Positions 24,885-35,384 of a DNA stretch of 64,000 nucleotides are shown piece by piece (within the stretch, counting starts at the first letter, position 1; every line of letters begins with the position of its first letter). A program made the position numbers and the translations under genes. Origin of the DNA: Sipunculus nudus (lineage: Eukaryota; Annelida; Sipuncula; Golfingiida; Sipunculidae); contig CM049308.1 in the NCBI GenBank assembly GCA_026874595.1, positions 72,514,624-72,578,623 on the forward strand, given 5' to 3'. A model generated the notes under the pieces. It worked only from the letters and a program-made list of their open reading frames with translations, did not search any database and was not told the origin of the DNA.

Positions 24885-27800
24885 TGGAACGCCTGCTACG
24901 TCCTCAAGTGTTTGAAATCGACCCGTCTCACCCAGAAGCAGCCAAACGATGGACCCACTTTTACAGAACTTTTGAAAACTTTATTGGGGTCATTAAACCC
25001 GAAAAGGGGACAGACATCGAAATCATGAAACTCAAAACTCTTATAAACTATATATCTGCTGACGTGTTCGATTTTATTGCTGAGGCTGAAACATATACTG
25101 CCGCAATAAAAATGCTTAACACCCTATACGTGAAACCTAAAAATGAGGTATTTGCACGTCATGTTCTTGCCACTAGACGCCAGGAGGCTACTGAAAGTCT
25201 TGATGCATATATGCAAGTTCTGAAGTCACTGAGTAAAGAATGTAATTTTCAGGCCGTTGATGCAGATCAAAACCGGAATGACTATATTCGTGATGCCTTC
25301 ATTAATGGACTACAGTCTAATTCCATACGCCAAGGGCTTCTAGAGAACACAACTCTGACACTGCAGACTGCTTTTGATCAAGCCAGATCACTTGAGAGTG
25401 CTCAAAAACAAAGTGCAACTTATCACTCGTCCTCTTACATGCTGAATGCCGCCACAAACAAACCACTTAGCACAGGCAAGGAAAGTTCTTTGTTTCCAGA
25501 TGAATGTGATTCCCGTCCTAGTGACAATCTAATGGCAGCGGCCACAAACAAATCTAGCTGTTTTTTCTGTGGAAACCCACGGCATCCTCGGAGTAGGTGC
25601 CCTGCTCGAGATGAGGTATGCCATCGATGTCAAAAGAAGGGGCATTTCTCAAAAGTTTGCAGGTCTGCACCAAGTAAGAATGCGTCAGCTATTGTCCCTT
25701 CTACACTTGCAACAGTCACTGCTACAACTGGAACAAGTAATTTACAGAGAACACTTGTTAAGTGCAAACTAAACAGTCAGTATGAAACTGTTGTTTTGCT
25801 AGATACAGGAAGCTCTGACAGCTATATAGACACTGAGCTGGTGAAACAACTGAACATTGACTTAATACCTTGCCTCAGCAAAGTGAAAATGGCTGACTCC
25901 TCACTCAATGTAGATATTGAAGGTTACTGCTATGTTACCGTTAGTTTGCTAGGGCAGGAGTATACTCAAGTAAAGCTCCTAGTTCTTAAATCTCTCTGTG
26001 CTCCAGTGCTGCTAGGCCATGACTTTCTTGGACAACACTCCTCCTTAGAAGTTGCGTTCGGAGGATCAAGGCCCCCACTCAGGTTGAACTCTGTCACCCC
26101 TGCTTCTGTGAGTGCACCACCACTTTTTAAACACCTCACAGCTGACTGCCACCCAATAGCTGTGAAGTCTAGACGCTTCTCAGAGGAGGACCGCAACTTC
26201 ATCCGTCAGGAAGTAAATAGGTTGCTAGAACACAAAATCATTGAACACAGTGAGTCACCCTGGAGAGCCCAAGTTTTGGTTACCAAGGATGAGAGACACA
26301 AAAAAAGGATGGTGGTTGATTATTCCCAGACTATCAATCGTTTCACTCAACTTGACGCATACCCCCTTCCGAGAATCGATGAAATGATTGAAAATATCGC
26401 TCAGTTCCGCATCTTCACTACCCTGGACTTGAAGAGCGCCTACCACCAAGTACCTATCCTTGAACAAGAGAAACATTTCACTGGTTTTGAAGCCGACGGG
26501 AAACTCTATCAGTTCACTCGCATTCCATTTGGTGTGACAAACGGTGTGGCTGCGTTTCAGCGGACAATAGATAATATAATCGCAGAAAACAAGCTTTGCG
26601 GAACCTACGCTTATGTTGACAATGTAACTGTTTGTGGCATGAATCAGCAAGAACATGACGACAATCTCCAGAAATTCTTGCAAGTAGCAAATCAAAAGAA
26701 GCTAGAATTCAATGAAACAAAGACTGTATATTCTACAGAAACACTGAACATCCTAGGCTACACAGTCTCACATGGCAGTTACAGACCTGACCCAGAACGT
26801 TTAAGACCATTGCTTGAGCTTCCTCTTCCCCAAACAAAAAAGGAACTTGAGAGAGTATTGGGTATGTTCTCTTACTATGCTCAGTGGATCCAAAACTTCT
26901 CCACTAAAGTGCATCCACTGGTCTCGTCTCAGTCATTCCCTCTAGCCAAGGAAGCTGTTGAAGCATTCAGAGCCCTGAAACAGGACATAAGCTCAGCAGT
27001 AGTAGTAACAGTTGATAGGGATGTTCCCTTAGTCGTAGAGACAGATGCCTCTGAGTTTGCGATTGCTGCTACTCTCAATCAAAATGGTAGACCTGTTGCC
27101 TTTTTCTCACGAACACTGAATGCCTCTGAACGCCGCCATCCAGCTGTAGAAAAGGAGGCATACGCTTTCGTGGAAGCACTGAGAAAGTGGAAACACTACC
27201 TGCTTGGAAATCATTTCCAATTAGTGACTGATCAGAGATCTGTCAGTTTTATGTTTGACAAACAGAACAGAGGAAAGATCAAGAATGAAAAGCTCCAAAG
27301 GTGGCGCATTGAACTCGCAAGCTACAGTTATGACATTGTGTACAGATCAGGAGAGAAGAATGTAGCACCTGATACTTTCTCTCGCATTCAGTGCTCCATG
27401 GTTACAAGTGATGAGAAAACATTGAAACATCTCCACGAGTCTCTGTGTCATCCAGGAGTGACTAGAATGATTCATTTTGTGAAATGCCGTAACCTCCCCT
27501 ACTCAGTTGATGACATTCGCAAGTTGTGTAGTTCTTGCCCTGTTTGTGCTGAGCTTAAACCTCGATATCAGAAGTTTCAAGGCAAACTGGTAAAGGCCAC
27601 CCAACCACTGGAGCGACTCAACATAGACTTCAAGGGCCCTTTGCCCTCCAGCACGAAAAACCGCTATCTGTTAGTAGTCATTGATGAGTACTCACGTTTT
27701 CCTTGGGCCTATCCATGTCCTAATGTTGATGCTGACTCTGTTATTAAGTGTCTTACATCTCTCTTTTCCACTTTTGGATTGCCAGCATATATTCACTCTG

Positions 27801-28498
27801 ACAGAGGAACTGCATTCATGTCATCAGATCTAACAAACTTCCTGCATAGTCGAGGTGTGGCCACTAGCCGTACAACTGCTTACAATCCGCAGGGAAATGG
27901 GCAGACTGAAAGGTACAATGGTGTTATCTGGAAAGCTGTCAATCTTGCTCTCAGGTCCCATGACCTTCCTGTCGCAGCTTGGGAACATATGCTTCCAGAT
28001 GTCTTACATTCTCTGAGATCCCTGCTGTGTACCGCAACCAATGCAACTCCACATGAGAGAATGTTCGGGCATCAACGCCGTTCAGTAAGTGGTTCTTCTG
28101 TTCCGACCTGGCTGACCAAACCTGGGAAGGTGCTACTACGTCGTCATGTTCGGGCTAGCAAATATGAACCTCTAGTAGAAGAGGTTGACCTACTGCAGGC
28201 TGCTAATCCAGCTTACGCCCATGTTCGTTTACCTGATGGGCGTGAAACTACCGTTTCTGTGAGACACCTGGCACCTAGGGGCGACCCGAGTCCATCCACT
28301 GTTGGAAATGAAGAATCTGCTCTTCCTGATGTAACAGACAGGGACCATGAATCTGCAAACAAAGATGCTGTCACACCAAGTGCCCCTGTTACAGCTCAGC
28401 CAGAGACACTCACTCCTTTTCTACAGACCGAGCAATCTGTAAACTTCCCTGCGGACTCTGTCCCTGCCAGATGCACTCGCTCTGGACGAGAATACTAA
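24884..28498 (+). CDS. gag-pol: Gag-Pol polyprotein of Ty3/gypsy retrotransposon, 1204 aa, single frame
   Basis: The protein drives retrotransposition: capsid assembly, RNA packaging, proteolytic maturation, cDNA synthesis and integration. Gag is at about residues 1-225, followed by two CCHC zinc knuckles (C226-x2-C229-x4-H-x4-C239; C246-x2-C249-x4-H-x4-C259). The aspartic protease active site is DTG at 307-309. RT spans about 420-640; its catalytic motif is YVDN (577-580) in place of the usual YxDD. RNase H is at about 715-835 (D721, E758, D783). The integrase zinc finger is H851/H856/C885/C888, and the core DD35E is D915, D973, E1009. The C-terminus ends CTRSGREY, without a chromodomain. 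Gag and Pol are fused in frame with no shift or stop, as in Tf1. The start is the first ATG after the LTR. Pfam-level assignment is firm; the clade is not. Confidence 0.96.
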   Translation: MERLLRPQVFEIDPSHPEAAKRWTHFYRTFENFIGVIKPEKGTDIEIMKLKTLINYISADVFDFIAEAETYTAAIKMLNTLYVKPKNEVFARHVLATRRQEATESLDAYMQVLKSLSKECNFQAVDADQNRNDYIRDAFINGLQSNSIRQGLLENTTLTLQTAFDQARSLESAQKQSATYHSSSYMLNAATNKPLSTGKESSLFPDECDSRPSDNLMAAATNKSSCFFCGNPRHPRSRCPARDEVCHRCQKKGHFSKVCRSAPSKNASAIVPSTLATVTATTGTSNLQRTLVKCKLNSQYETVVLLDTGSSDSYIDTELVKQLNIDLIPCLSKVKMADSSLNVDIEGYCYVTVSLLGQEYTQVKLLVLKSLCAPVLLGHDFLGQHSSLEVAFGGSRPPLRLNSVTPASVSAPPLFKHLTADCHPIAVKSRRFSEEDRNFIRQEVNRLLEHKIIEHSESPWRAQVLVTKDERHKKRMVVDYSQTINRFTQLDAYPLPRIDEMIENIAQFRIFTTLDLKSAYHQVPILEQEKHFTGFEADGKLYQFTRIPFGVTNGVAAFQRTIDNIIAENKLCGTYAYVDNVTVCGMNQQEHDDNLQKFLQVANQKKLEFNETKTVYSTETLNILGYTVSHGSYRPDPERLRPLLELPLPQTKKELERVLGMFSYYAQWIQNFSTKVHPLVSSQSFPLAKEAVEAFRALKQDISSAVVVTVDRDVPLVVETDASEFAIAATLNQNGRPVAFFSRTLNASERRHPAVEKEAYAFVEALRKWKHYLLGNHFQLVTDQRSVSFMFDKQNRGKIKNEKLQRWRIELASYSYDIVYRSGEKNVAPDTFSRIQCSMVTSDEKTLKHLHESLCHPGVTRMIHFVKCRNLPYSVDDIRKLCSSCPVCAELKPRYQKFQGKLVKATQPLERLNIDFKGPLPSSTKNRYLLVVIDEYSRFPWAYPCPNVDADSVIKCLTSLFSTFGLPAYIHSDRGTAFMSSDLTNFLHSRGVATSRTTAYNPQGNGQTERYNGVIWKAVNLALRSHDLPVAAWEHMLPDVLHSLRSLLCTATNATPHERMFGHQRRSVSGSSVPTWLTKPGKVLLRRHVRASKYEPLVEEVDLLQAANPAYAHVRLPDGRETTVSVRHLAPRGDPSPSTVGNEESALPDVTDRDHESANKDAVTPSAPVTAQPETLTPFLQTEQSVNFPADSVPARCTRSGREY

Positions 28499-28646
28499 AT
28501 CTTACCCTACCGGAGCATTGCTCCGGCCCAGAATCTTAAAGATTAACTTTTAAGAATGTCCCTTACTGAACAGATTCTCATTTGTCTTCAAGAAGTTAGT
28601 TTTAAATAACACGATCTGTGACCTTTTTCCACCCAGAGGGGGAAAA
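28499..28646 (+). promoter_or_regulatory. 3' untranslated stretch with polypurine tract (28635-28646)
   Basis: AGAGGGGGAAAA ends immediately before the TG of the 3' LTR, the expected place for the plus-strand primer. No env-like frame fits in the 148 bases between the gag-pol stop and the LTR. Confidence 0.9.
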
Positions 28647-28831
28647 TGTTGTGACCTGTAAGAACTCATTTCTATGCAGTCATTGTAGTTTTTTGTTTCT
28701 TGTGCATGTGTAGTAGTAGTAGTTTTTGTTTCTTTCTTTGTAGGTCATATGTTCAGTTTTCTGATGATTAAAGCCTACACTAGGGTTCAAGAGTGAATTT
28801 GAGCTATCCTTGTTACTTCTCAATCACCACA
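28647..28831 (+). repeat. 3' long terminal repeat (185 bp)
   Basis: Identical to the 5' LTR except for A at 28661. Followed by CATAC at 28832-28836 (right target duplication). Confidence 0.95.
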
Positions 28832-28836
28832 CATAC

Positions 28837-30821
28837 ATACATGCACCTCTGCCAGTTCACGCATATACGCACACATGGACACACACCTATACATTAATAA
28901 TAATGGTTCACGCATATATACGCACATGTACGCATATACGCGCACAAAGAAACTCAGGTTAAATTGCAATGTAATGCCATCATTACATTTCTCCATTTAT
29001 TTAAATCTGCTTTGGTTAGACTGTCACCAATATAGCACATTATCGTTTTGAATTGTCTTTGTCGTAAAACATAACAGGATGACAGCTGGTAGGTCATTAT
29101 TTGATTTATGTAATTTAATGCCCAAGTTATTTTTTATCATTCTTCCCTGCCATTGGTGTCCTATAATATTAAATACAATAAACACTGATTGAACAGAAGC
29201 AAAAGATATATCTAGGACATTGTTTCAGGGATTTTTTCTTCCTGTTCAATTGATATTTCAGTGCAAATGTTTTGGACAATATATGTGATGAATATTAGTG
29301 AAGTGTGGCAGAATAAAACAAATTCTAAAATCATAATAAAAGCGCAGTTGTTTGACAAGGATCATTAAACTAACATTTGCTCCACGGACCATGCAATGAA
29401 ATGTTGTGGTGGGTTTCCTTTCCGCGAGGTTAAAATTTCGCTTTTCACTTTTTCATTGTTTCACGAGGGTTCCATTTTCGCGATCCCACCATACAATAAT
29501 TTAAGAAAAGTATAAATATTCATTATTATATGAATTAATTATATTAAATAATATATACGTAAAATCATAAAAAAAATGGACGGGGACTAAAGTCAGCAGC
29601 GACCAAGTGCATGGAAATGGTGGTTAAATACTAGCTGGCAGATATACTTGTACATGGCTGCATGATATTGTAAAAGATCTGATATCCTGTATAAAAGCAA
29701 ACATTGATAAGGCAAAAAAAAAAAAATAATAATAAAAGGAATGTTTCCCAGGGACTGCCTGCGTCAATTTCAACCCCCCCCCCCCCCCATAAAAAAAAAA
29801 TTTTATTTTCATATTCATCTTTCAAGAAGATAATAAAACCGTTTGCCTTTAGACCTCTTATTTGGATAATTTCCCTTTCGCGAATACCTCGAATTTGAAA
29901 CCACCAAAAACAAAACTCTCGAGCAAAAAGGTAACCCAAGCATATGCACTTAAAGGAGAACAACTTCTGTCAACCATATACCAAACTTTTAAAAAGATCA
30001 TGCATGTCCTTTAAACAATTGCAGTTTGCGGTATACCTGGAAAGTAAGAGAAATATAACTACTCAACGGGACTAATTCAGTAAACCTGCAAATCCTGAGT
30101 TTAAGCTTTTCAGTATATATATAAAATTAAATAATATCCAGGTCATGGTTGATTTAAATACACTGGAGGAAGCTTTTGCTAAATGTAACGTATATTCTAT
30201 GCGTAAGACATTTTTGCGTTGTTGGCTCTGGTTAGACTCGAACCATTGTCCAGCTCTCGTCCCCCCCCCCCCCCCACAGGTGTTTCGACATCTCTTTATC
30301 GGTGCATGTGGGTTTGCACCTGTAGGATATAAATTTAGAGTTCATGAATTTGGGCGTATAAGCTTTAAGTGTTAAGGAAAGGCATATTTGTGACGGTGAT
30401 TGTTGACATGATGTATGAGTGACAGACGAGGCGAACAAGTACTTAGTATCCTAAGTACCTAATTGTGTCGGTAAATGACGACTTTAATGTCAAAACATCG
30501 TCTGGGCCTTTCAGAAGTTTCAAGACATGGACCGTCGCCGTATTTATTAAGCGCAGACCACATCCTCAGGACTTCTATATGGGCGGCGGAGGATGAAACC
30601 GCAGGACCCTGGACGGAGAACCGCAAACCCTGGATGTTTATCATGCGTAACAGCTGAGTATCGTATGATGTTAGGTCAGAAAAATACCATAACAGTATAA
30701 CGCATTAGCACTGGAAATCGCCATGGTTCTTCTTATACATTTACATGCTTTATTTTCACATTCATACAATATGAATATCTGAAAAATAACACCATAGTTA
30801 TTGTGTTAATGTTTGAAATTA

Positions 30822-30868
<47 letters not shown>

Positions 30869-31893
30869 AGAGTGTGTTAAGTTTTACATGTAATTATACC
30901 AAAAACCACAAAGAAAACCTTTTTATATCCTCTTGAAATAAATGGATCTATATTACCCCGGTTTACAATGTATGCCTTCTCTTCAGTATAACAAACAATA
31001 TCGGTCTCCATTCATTGTGAATGACCATCTTCATTTTCATTAGCATTTTTTTTTCTTTTCACATGCAGATCATGTATACCGGACATATAAACGTACACCG
31101 GAGCGAGCTCGCGACGGGGTTAATAAGTAAAGTTCTTTTCTTTTACAAGTTGATGTTGTATTACAATTTTTAAGTAAACCTGGTTCAACGTTATTTCATT
31201 TCACGTTTATTTTACGTTCTAAATTTACCATACCTTTGAGGGACACACTATCCCCAAATGCACTTACAGATCTCAGGTAATCTATCTGTCAAAATGCTTG
31301 AACACATTTGTGTGTGTAGGTTTGTGTATGTGGGTGTGCGCGTGCGCACGTCCTTGCGCGTTGAACTAGTGCATGTGGTGTATTGTATTGACATTTCTAA
31401 TATATATAGTCAAGACCATGGCATGTTCTCAAACTTTACATTCTTCCAACAATGCCGAGTCACGCATAACGCCATGTTTAACATCCATGCTCTTTTAGGC
31501 TTGCATCACATTTTACTTATCTCTATAAAAAATCACAACTGTGTGTGTGTTTATGTATGTGTTCAACTTTTTTTAGTTATAATACAACTATAAAAAAGTT
31601 TATAAAGCTTTGAATTGCTGTTTACGATAAAGAAAATTGCAAATATTTACGGTCAGGTTCGTGCTTGTGTATATGTCTTCAGGGCTTTATCTTTCATATC
31701 AGTTTCATATTTACTTCTTCCCTTTAAGGGATCAAAACATTACCAGCCTCTCTTGGACCAGCCCTTTAATGAAACTCTTTAATAACTTTGTTTTTGAAAT
31801 GAAAACCTCTATCGTCAGTTATATATATATATTCAAAACCTCAATAAAGATATTTGAACTTCAGCTTAAAAGGTCACATAATTTAAACTAGAA
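28837..31893. other. Non-coding, no gene recognised
   Basis: It contains C tracts at 29774-29788 and 30261-30275 (each next to an A/T run or repeat-like sequence), (TA)n at 30826-30864 and other simple sequence. Open frames crossing the C tracts (29631-29963, 30145-30375) are not credible genes. Confidence 0.5.
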
Positions 31894-32282
31894 ATTTGCA
31901 CTCAGAGAGTGCAGACCTTCACCAAGGCAGCTCATTCCCCACTATGGCATTGTCAGAAATGTGTGATAAACACAGCAGGACAATCACTGGACGTAATAGG
32001 ATGCTGACACTGAGCGCCATCTTGTGGCAACAAAGTTAACAAAGCAGCTCATTACCCCCACATATGGCATTGTCAGAAATGCAGCATTTTCTTAAAAAAA
32101 AAAAAAATCCTGGATCCGGATGGTGGGCCGGATCAGCCCAAAAATTTAATCAATTGTTCCTTGTACATTGCCGAGCTTTCCTGAAAATGTCATCTAAATC
32201 CGTTTACTTTTTGAGTAATTTTGCTAACAGACAGACAAACCAACGCGGCAAAAAAACATATCCCGCCGGTTGGCGGAGATAA
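31894..32282 (+). mobile_element. MITE-like element with 'accttcaccaagg' / 'cggttggcggagata' ends
   Basis: The left end CAGACCTTCACCAAGG is roughly inverted at the right end (CCGGTTGGCGGAGATA). A short palindrome (CACTCAGAGAGTG) precedes it. The right half ('gacagacaaaccaacgcggc') is the conserved tail seen in reverse at 12778. A block ('agctcattcccc...ggcattgtcagaaatg') is present twice, at about 31930 and 32045. About 75 bases between the two carry a CTCF-like site at 32012-32030. No coding frame. Superfamily unknown. Confidence 0.55.
32012..32030 (-). promoter_or_regulatory. CTCF-like motif inside a mobile element
   Basis: Minus-strand TTGCCACAAGATGGCGCTC contains CCACAAGATGGCGCT, matching the known CTCF core (CCACnAGrkGGCGC) at every constrained base I can recall. 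It lies between the duplicated blocks of the element 31894-32282. Confidence 0.5.
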
Positions 32283-32314
32283 ATATTGTCGCGCTCAGCA
32301 ATCTGTCACAGATG

Positions 32315-32478
32315 TACAGTGAAACGTCGAAATAACGGCCACAAACGGGACCCCGATAAAGTGGTCGCATTTTCGAAGGTGTTCGTCTAAGCGAGGTTTG
32401 ATATAAAGAGCATAAAAAGAATTGGGTCTAAAATAGGTCAGTGTTTTGAGGTAGTCGCTTAAGCGAGGTTTTATTGTA
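32315..32478. mobile_element. Tc1/mariner-like MITE (TACAGT ends, 164 bp)
   Basis: It starts TACAGTGAAACGTCG and ends with the inverse of TACAATAAAACCTCG (12 of 15 bases agree). TA at both ends fits the TA target duplication of Tc1/mariner elements. The interior has 'gtggtcgcatt' and 'gtagtcgcttaagcgagg'. Related relics are near 3010-3200, 14650, 16272, 51036 and 51424. Confidence 0.6.
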
Positions 32479-32854
32479 TAAAGCCCTGTATACTTTTGTA
32501 TTGTTGTAGCTCTTTCATGGCCAAGATAAATATATATAATGCATTAAACGTCAAGAAACCTGCAGGGGCCAAAATCAGACTCACGCTATTTAATCAAACC
32601 TTTGTCAGATATTATCACTTCATTTTTTTTTTTATATTGATCAGTACGGTTATGTTTGGAATATTTAATATATATCCACCCTGTTGAACTACCATGTACA
32701 AAAGTTACTGTTTCAGAAAAAAAAACCAGGGATCCGCTTCAGGTTATTCCTAAATGTGAGGTGATATCTACTAATATTTTTCTGGGGTCATCCTTCCAAT
32801 CAGTGATTTTGAGAGGAATCCGTGGAGGAGAATAAGAAGAAAAAATGTTCTAAA

Positions 32855-32872
32855 CTACCGCCATCTGGTGAC
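32855..32872 (-). promoter_or_regulatory. CTCF-like motif
   Basis: Minus-strand GTCACCAGATGGCGGTAG resembles the CTCF core (CACCAGATGGCGGT). It lies 850 bases right of the element-borne site at 32012 and in the same orientation. Confidence 0.4.
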
Positions 32873-33743
32873 TATATGATGAACGATTTGGTGAATTGAC
32901 AACAATTTTCAGTGCATTAAATTACCAAAAATGCATGCTGAGACTCAAGCATAACATTTGATTTAGTTTTAATCCTCTTATCAATTTATAACATAAATTT
33001 GACATTTTAAAATGAATCTCTCTATACGACAAACCAGATTTAATACCCCAAGCATTAAGCTAACGAAAAACATAATATATCACAAAACATAAGGGTAACC
33101 GAAATGATTTTTAAAATAATAAATCTATTTTAAAATGAATATGACACAAGGACATATTCTAAAAGAAAACATCTGGATAAAACGGGAAAGACTTTTACGG
33201 ATTCTCAGGAAAATAGTTGCATTTTAAACTTCAGGTTACGAAAGTGAAAATTGGAGTGATTACTGTGAACCTTTTTTCTGAATTCCGCATACATGAAAAA
33301 TCTTGGCCTTAAAAAAAGAGTGGTTATTTTACATGTTTAAGGTAACAAATCCACTTTGTTATTTCCTATTCTGTGCAGGATTAATGCATTCCAGTATACA
33401 CTGCACCAGAAAAAAAAACGATAATCCTCTTACGCTGGAAACATATTACATCTTGGCTAAATCTGTTCACAGCGTATTGGCGGGATGAAGAATCGTTGTC
33501 ATTAAAAAGAAAAGGACCTAGAAAGAATAACTTCCTGTCAAAATACTGATACGGAGGGAATCCTGGGATTACTAACCCTGAATCACATGGCTGTCGCTTG
33601 TCGGACTTAACGACGGACCTTCTTGCCTGCCTATCCCAAAATCAAGTAAATAAAAAAGAGATGGACCATGCATATAGTGTGAAAAACGCTAAGAAAATGT
33701 CAGATATGTAAAAGTTATTCAGAAATAACCCAGAAAAGTAACA

Positions 33744-34185
33744 AATTTAACCGAAATCTATACTAAGAACAATAAACAGCGCCTGTGGTATAACACTTTT
33801 AATGTCCACACATCCCCTGACCTGGCTTGCTACAGCTTCTCCGACAATAACATATTAATACGGGGATTAGGGATCGCCCGGATGAACACCTCTAGCAATA
33901 TTAAAGTTGTGATATTATTGATGACACAACTTTCTGATGATTATTCTGATAAAAACCTTATGATTATTATAATTAATCCAATTTCAAAGAGAAATTTTCA
34001 TTCAACTAGTTCAAAGGCTTTCTAAAAGTCAAGTTCGGGTAATATACCTTCTTTATTTTCTCCTGTAGCTGAGATTAATATATCTTGTACTATTCTAGCT
34101 TATATTTCTACCCTATCTATAATTTTATATCCTGCATGTCATCCAGAAAACCTAGCTGTCTGTAATTCCTGGCCCCCATGAACAG
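33744..34185 (-). pseudogene. Second copy of the LINE RT fragment, minus strand
   Basis: Collinear with 21060-21455 across the whole segment, with substitutions and small insertions. The RT motif reads D-F-stop-K-A-F-E, and the later motif GVHPGDP is mutated from GVRQGDP, so this copy is more damaged in places. It retains the Asp lost from the other copy. Both are relics of one family. Confidence 0.7.
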
Positions 34186-34246
34186 ATATACCTTTTACCG
34201 GTCCATAATTGAGCACTTATTGCACACTGCCATTAATTTAGACTCA

Positions 34247-35186
34247 AAAACTGAACCGTTAAATCAACCAAAAAATTGGTTGAATCCAACCAATTTAAAT
34301 GGTCAAAATATGTCCAAACAATTTATTGTTTCATTTATTTTTGTTTGAATCAAATAACAGGTATTGGTAAAATCAACCTATATAATGGTTAGAGCAACCA
34401 ACACAGTTGACCATTTAAACCAACAAAATTGGTCAGTTTGACCAAAATAATTTGGTTATTCTCAACCGATGTACTTTGGTTGAGGTCAACAAAAACAAAT
34501 TGGTTAAATCAGATAAAAAACTTGTCACATGAGCCAATTCCAGCTGGTCAGACTAGACACATTCATGTGTGCACCGCTACTTTCAGTCCCCTTTTCAGTT
34601 GTTTTATTCTCCAGATTGATTGGAAGTCATTTTTCAGTTTCGGGTTGCTTTGGTGTGGGTTTCAAGTGGGAAACACAAGTTCCGCCCGATCTTGAAATCG
34701 AGCCTGTGGCCGCTCCCTTACAAGTCAGACGTTTTGCCCCTCAGCCAGTAAAACTTGAATCACTTTTAACTGATTTGGAGCACTTTTGTGTCTGATGTTA
34801 AATCTGACCAATCGGTTTGGTCGGTGCTTGACCAATCAGTTGGTAAAATAACAAATATGTTGATAAAATCAACCAATGTTTAACTCAACCAAGAAAACTC
34901 GTTAAATATATGCAACCAAATGGTCGACCAATAAAATTGGGCAAAATGACCAATGAGTTTGGTTACAAGTTGATTGAAATTACCAATGTGTTGGTTTAAT
35001 CAACCAATATCATCTAAACCAACCAAATTGATCATATATGTGTGCTAAGGTAACCAATATTTTGGTTATTAATTGACCAATATATTGGTTAAACCTACAT
35101 ACAGTATTTTTATTCTGTTAACCGATAAAAATTGGTCAGAACAACCAACTGGTTTGGTTAGTACTTTAATAATGCATTGGTTAAGA
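34247..35186. repeat. Degenerate palindromic array of TTGGTT / AACCAA units
   Basis: Over about 940 bases, ATTGGTT-type and AACCAAT-type words alternate every 20 to 28 bases (for example TAACCAATATTTTGGTTA at about 35050). Adjacent words often pair as short hairpins. A unique segment at about 34510-34800 interrupts the array. It holds a decayed tRNA-like stretch on the minus strand (about 34690-34760) and an 88-codon open frame with no recognised domain. Each unit carries a CCAAT pentamer on one or other strand. Confidence 0.75.
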
Positions 35187-35384
35187 TAAACAATAAGCTG
35201 TTCCCTCATGGCTCAATATGCATGACCCTTGAGAAATATCCCATATGTTTATATGCATGGGTCATTCTACAGAAAACGACCCAAATCATGAAAATTCATA
35301 TCCCTGGTAAGCATTCACAGTACCCTAGTACATGTACATATATATCATCTTTTCTATTAAAATTTAAACACTAATTGTTCATCC

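Larger units (their letters stand above)
24684..28831 (+). mobile_element. Complete Ty3/gypsy (Metaviridae) LTR retrotransposon, 4148 bp
   Basis: Two 185 bp LTRs (24684-24868 and 28647-28831) differ at one position only (T at 24698, A at 28661). They start TGTTG and end CACCACA. A 5 bp CATAC target duplication flanks the element. Inside are a single uninterrupted gag-pol frame and a polypurine tract next to the 3' LTR. Domain order protease, RT, RNase H, integrase places it in Ty3/gypsy rather than Ty1/copia. There is no env frame between gag-pol and the 3' LTR (28499-28646). The near-identical LTRs and intact frame imply a recent insertion and possible present activity. It lies in a (CA)n(TA)n microsatellite, outside any recognised gene. 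Confidence 0.97.

Noticed and set aside
24885-24900. TGGAACGCCTGCTACG as a tRNA primer site
   Set aside because: It begins 16 bases after the LTR and within codons of gag; normal sites start 0-10 bases after the LTR. A full tRNA comparison was not possible.
26255-26695. 146-codon minus-strand frame inside gag-pol
   Set aside because: Shadow of the RT coding region on the opposite strand.
28499-28646. Envelope gene making the LTR element a retrovirus
   Set aside because: Only 148 bases lie between the gag-pol stop and the 3' LTR; no frame is present.
34690-34760. Functional tRNA gene on the minus strand
   Set aside because: Only a decayed B-box-like stretch; stems do not pair.
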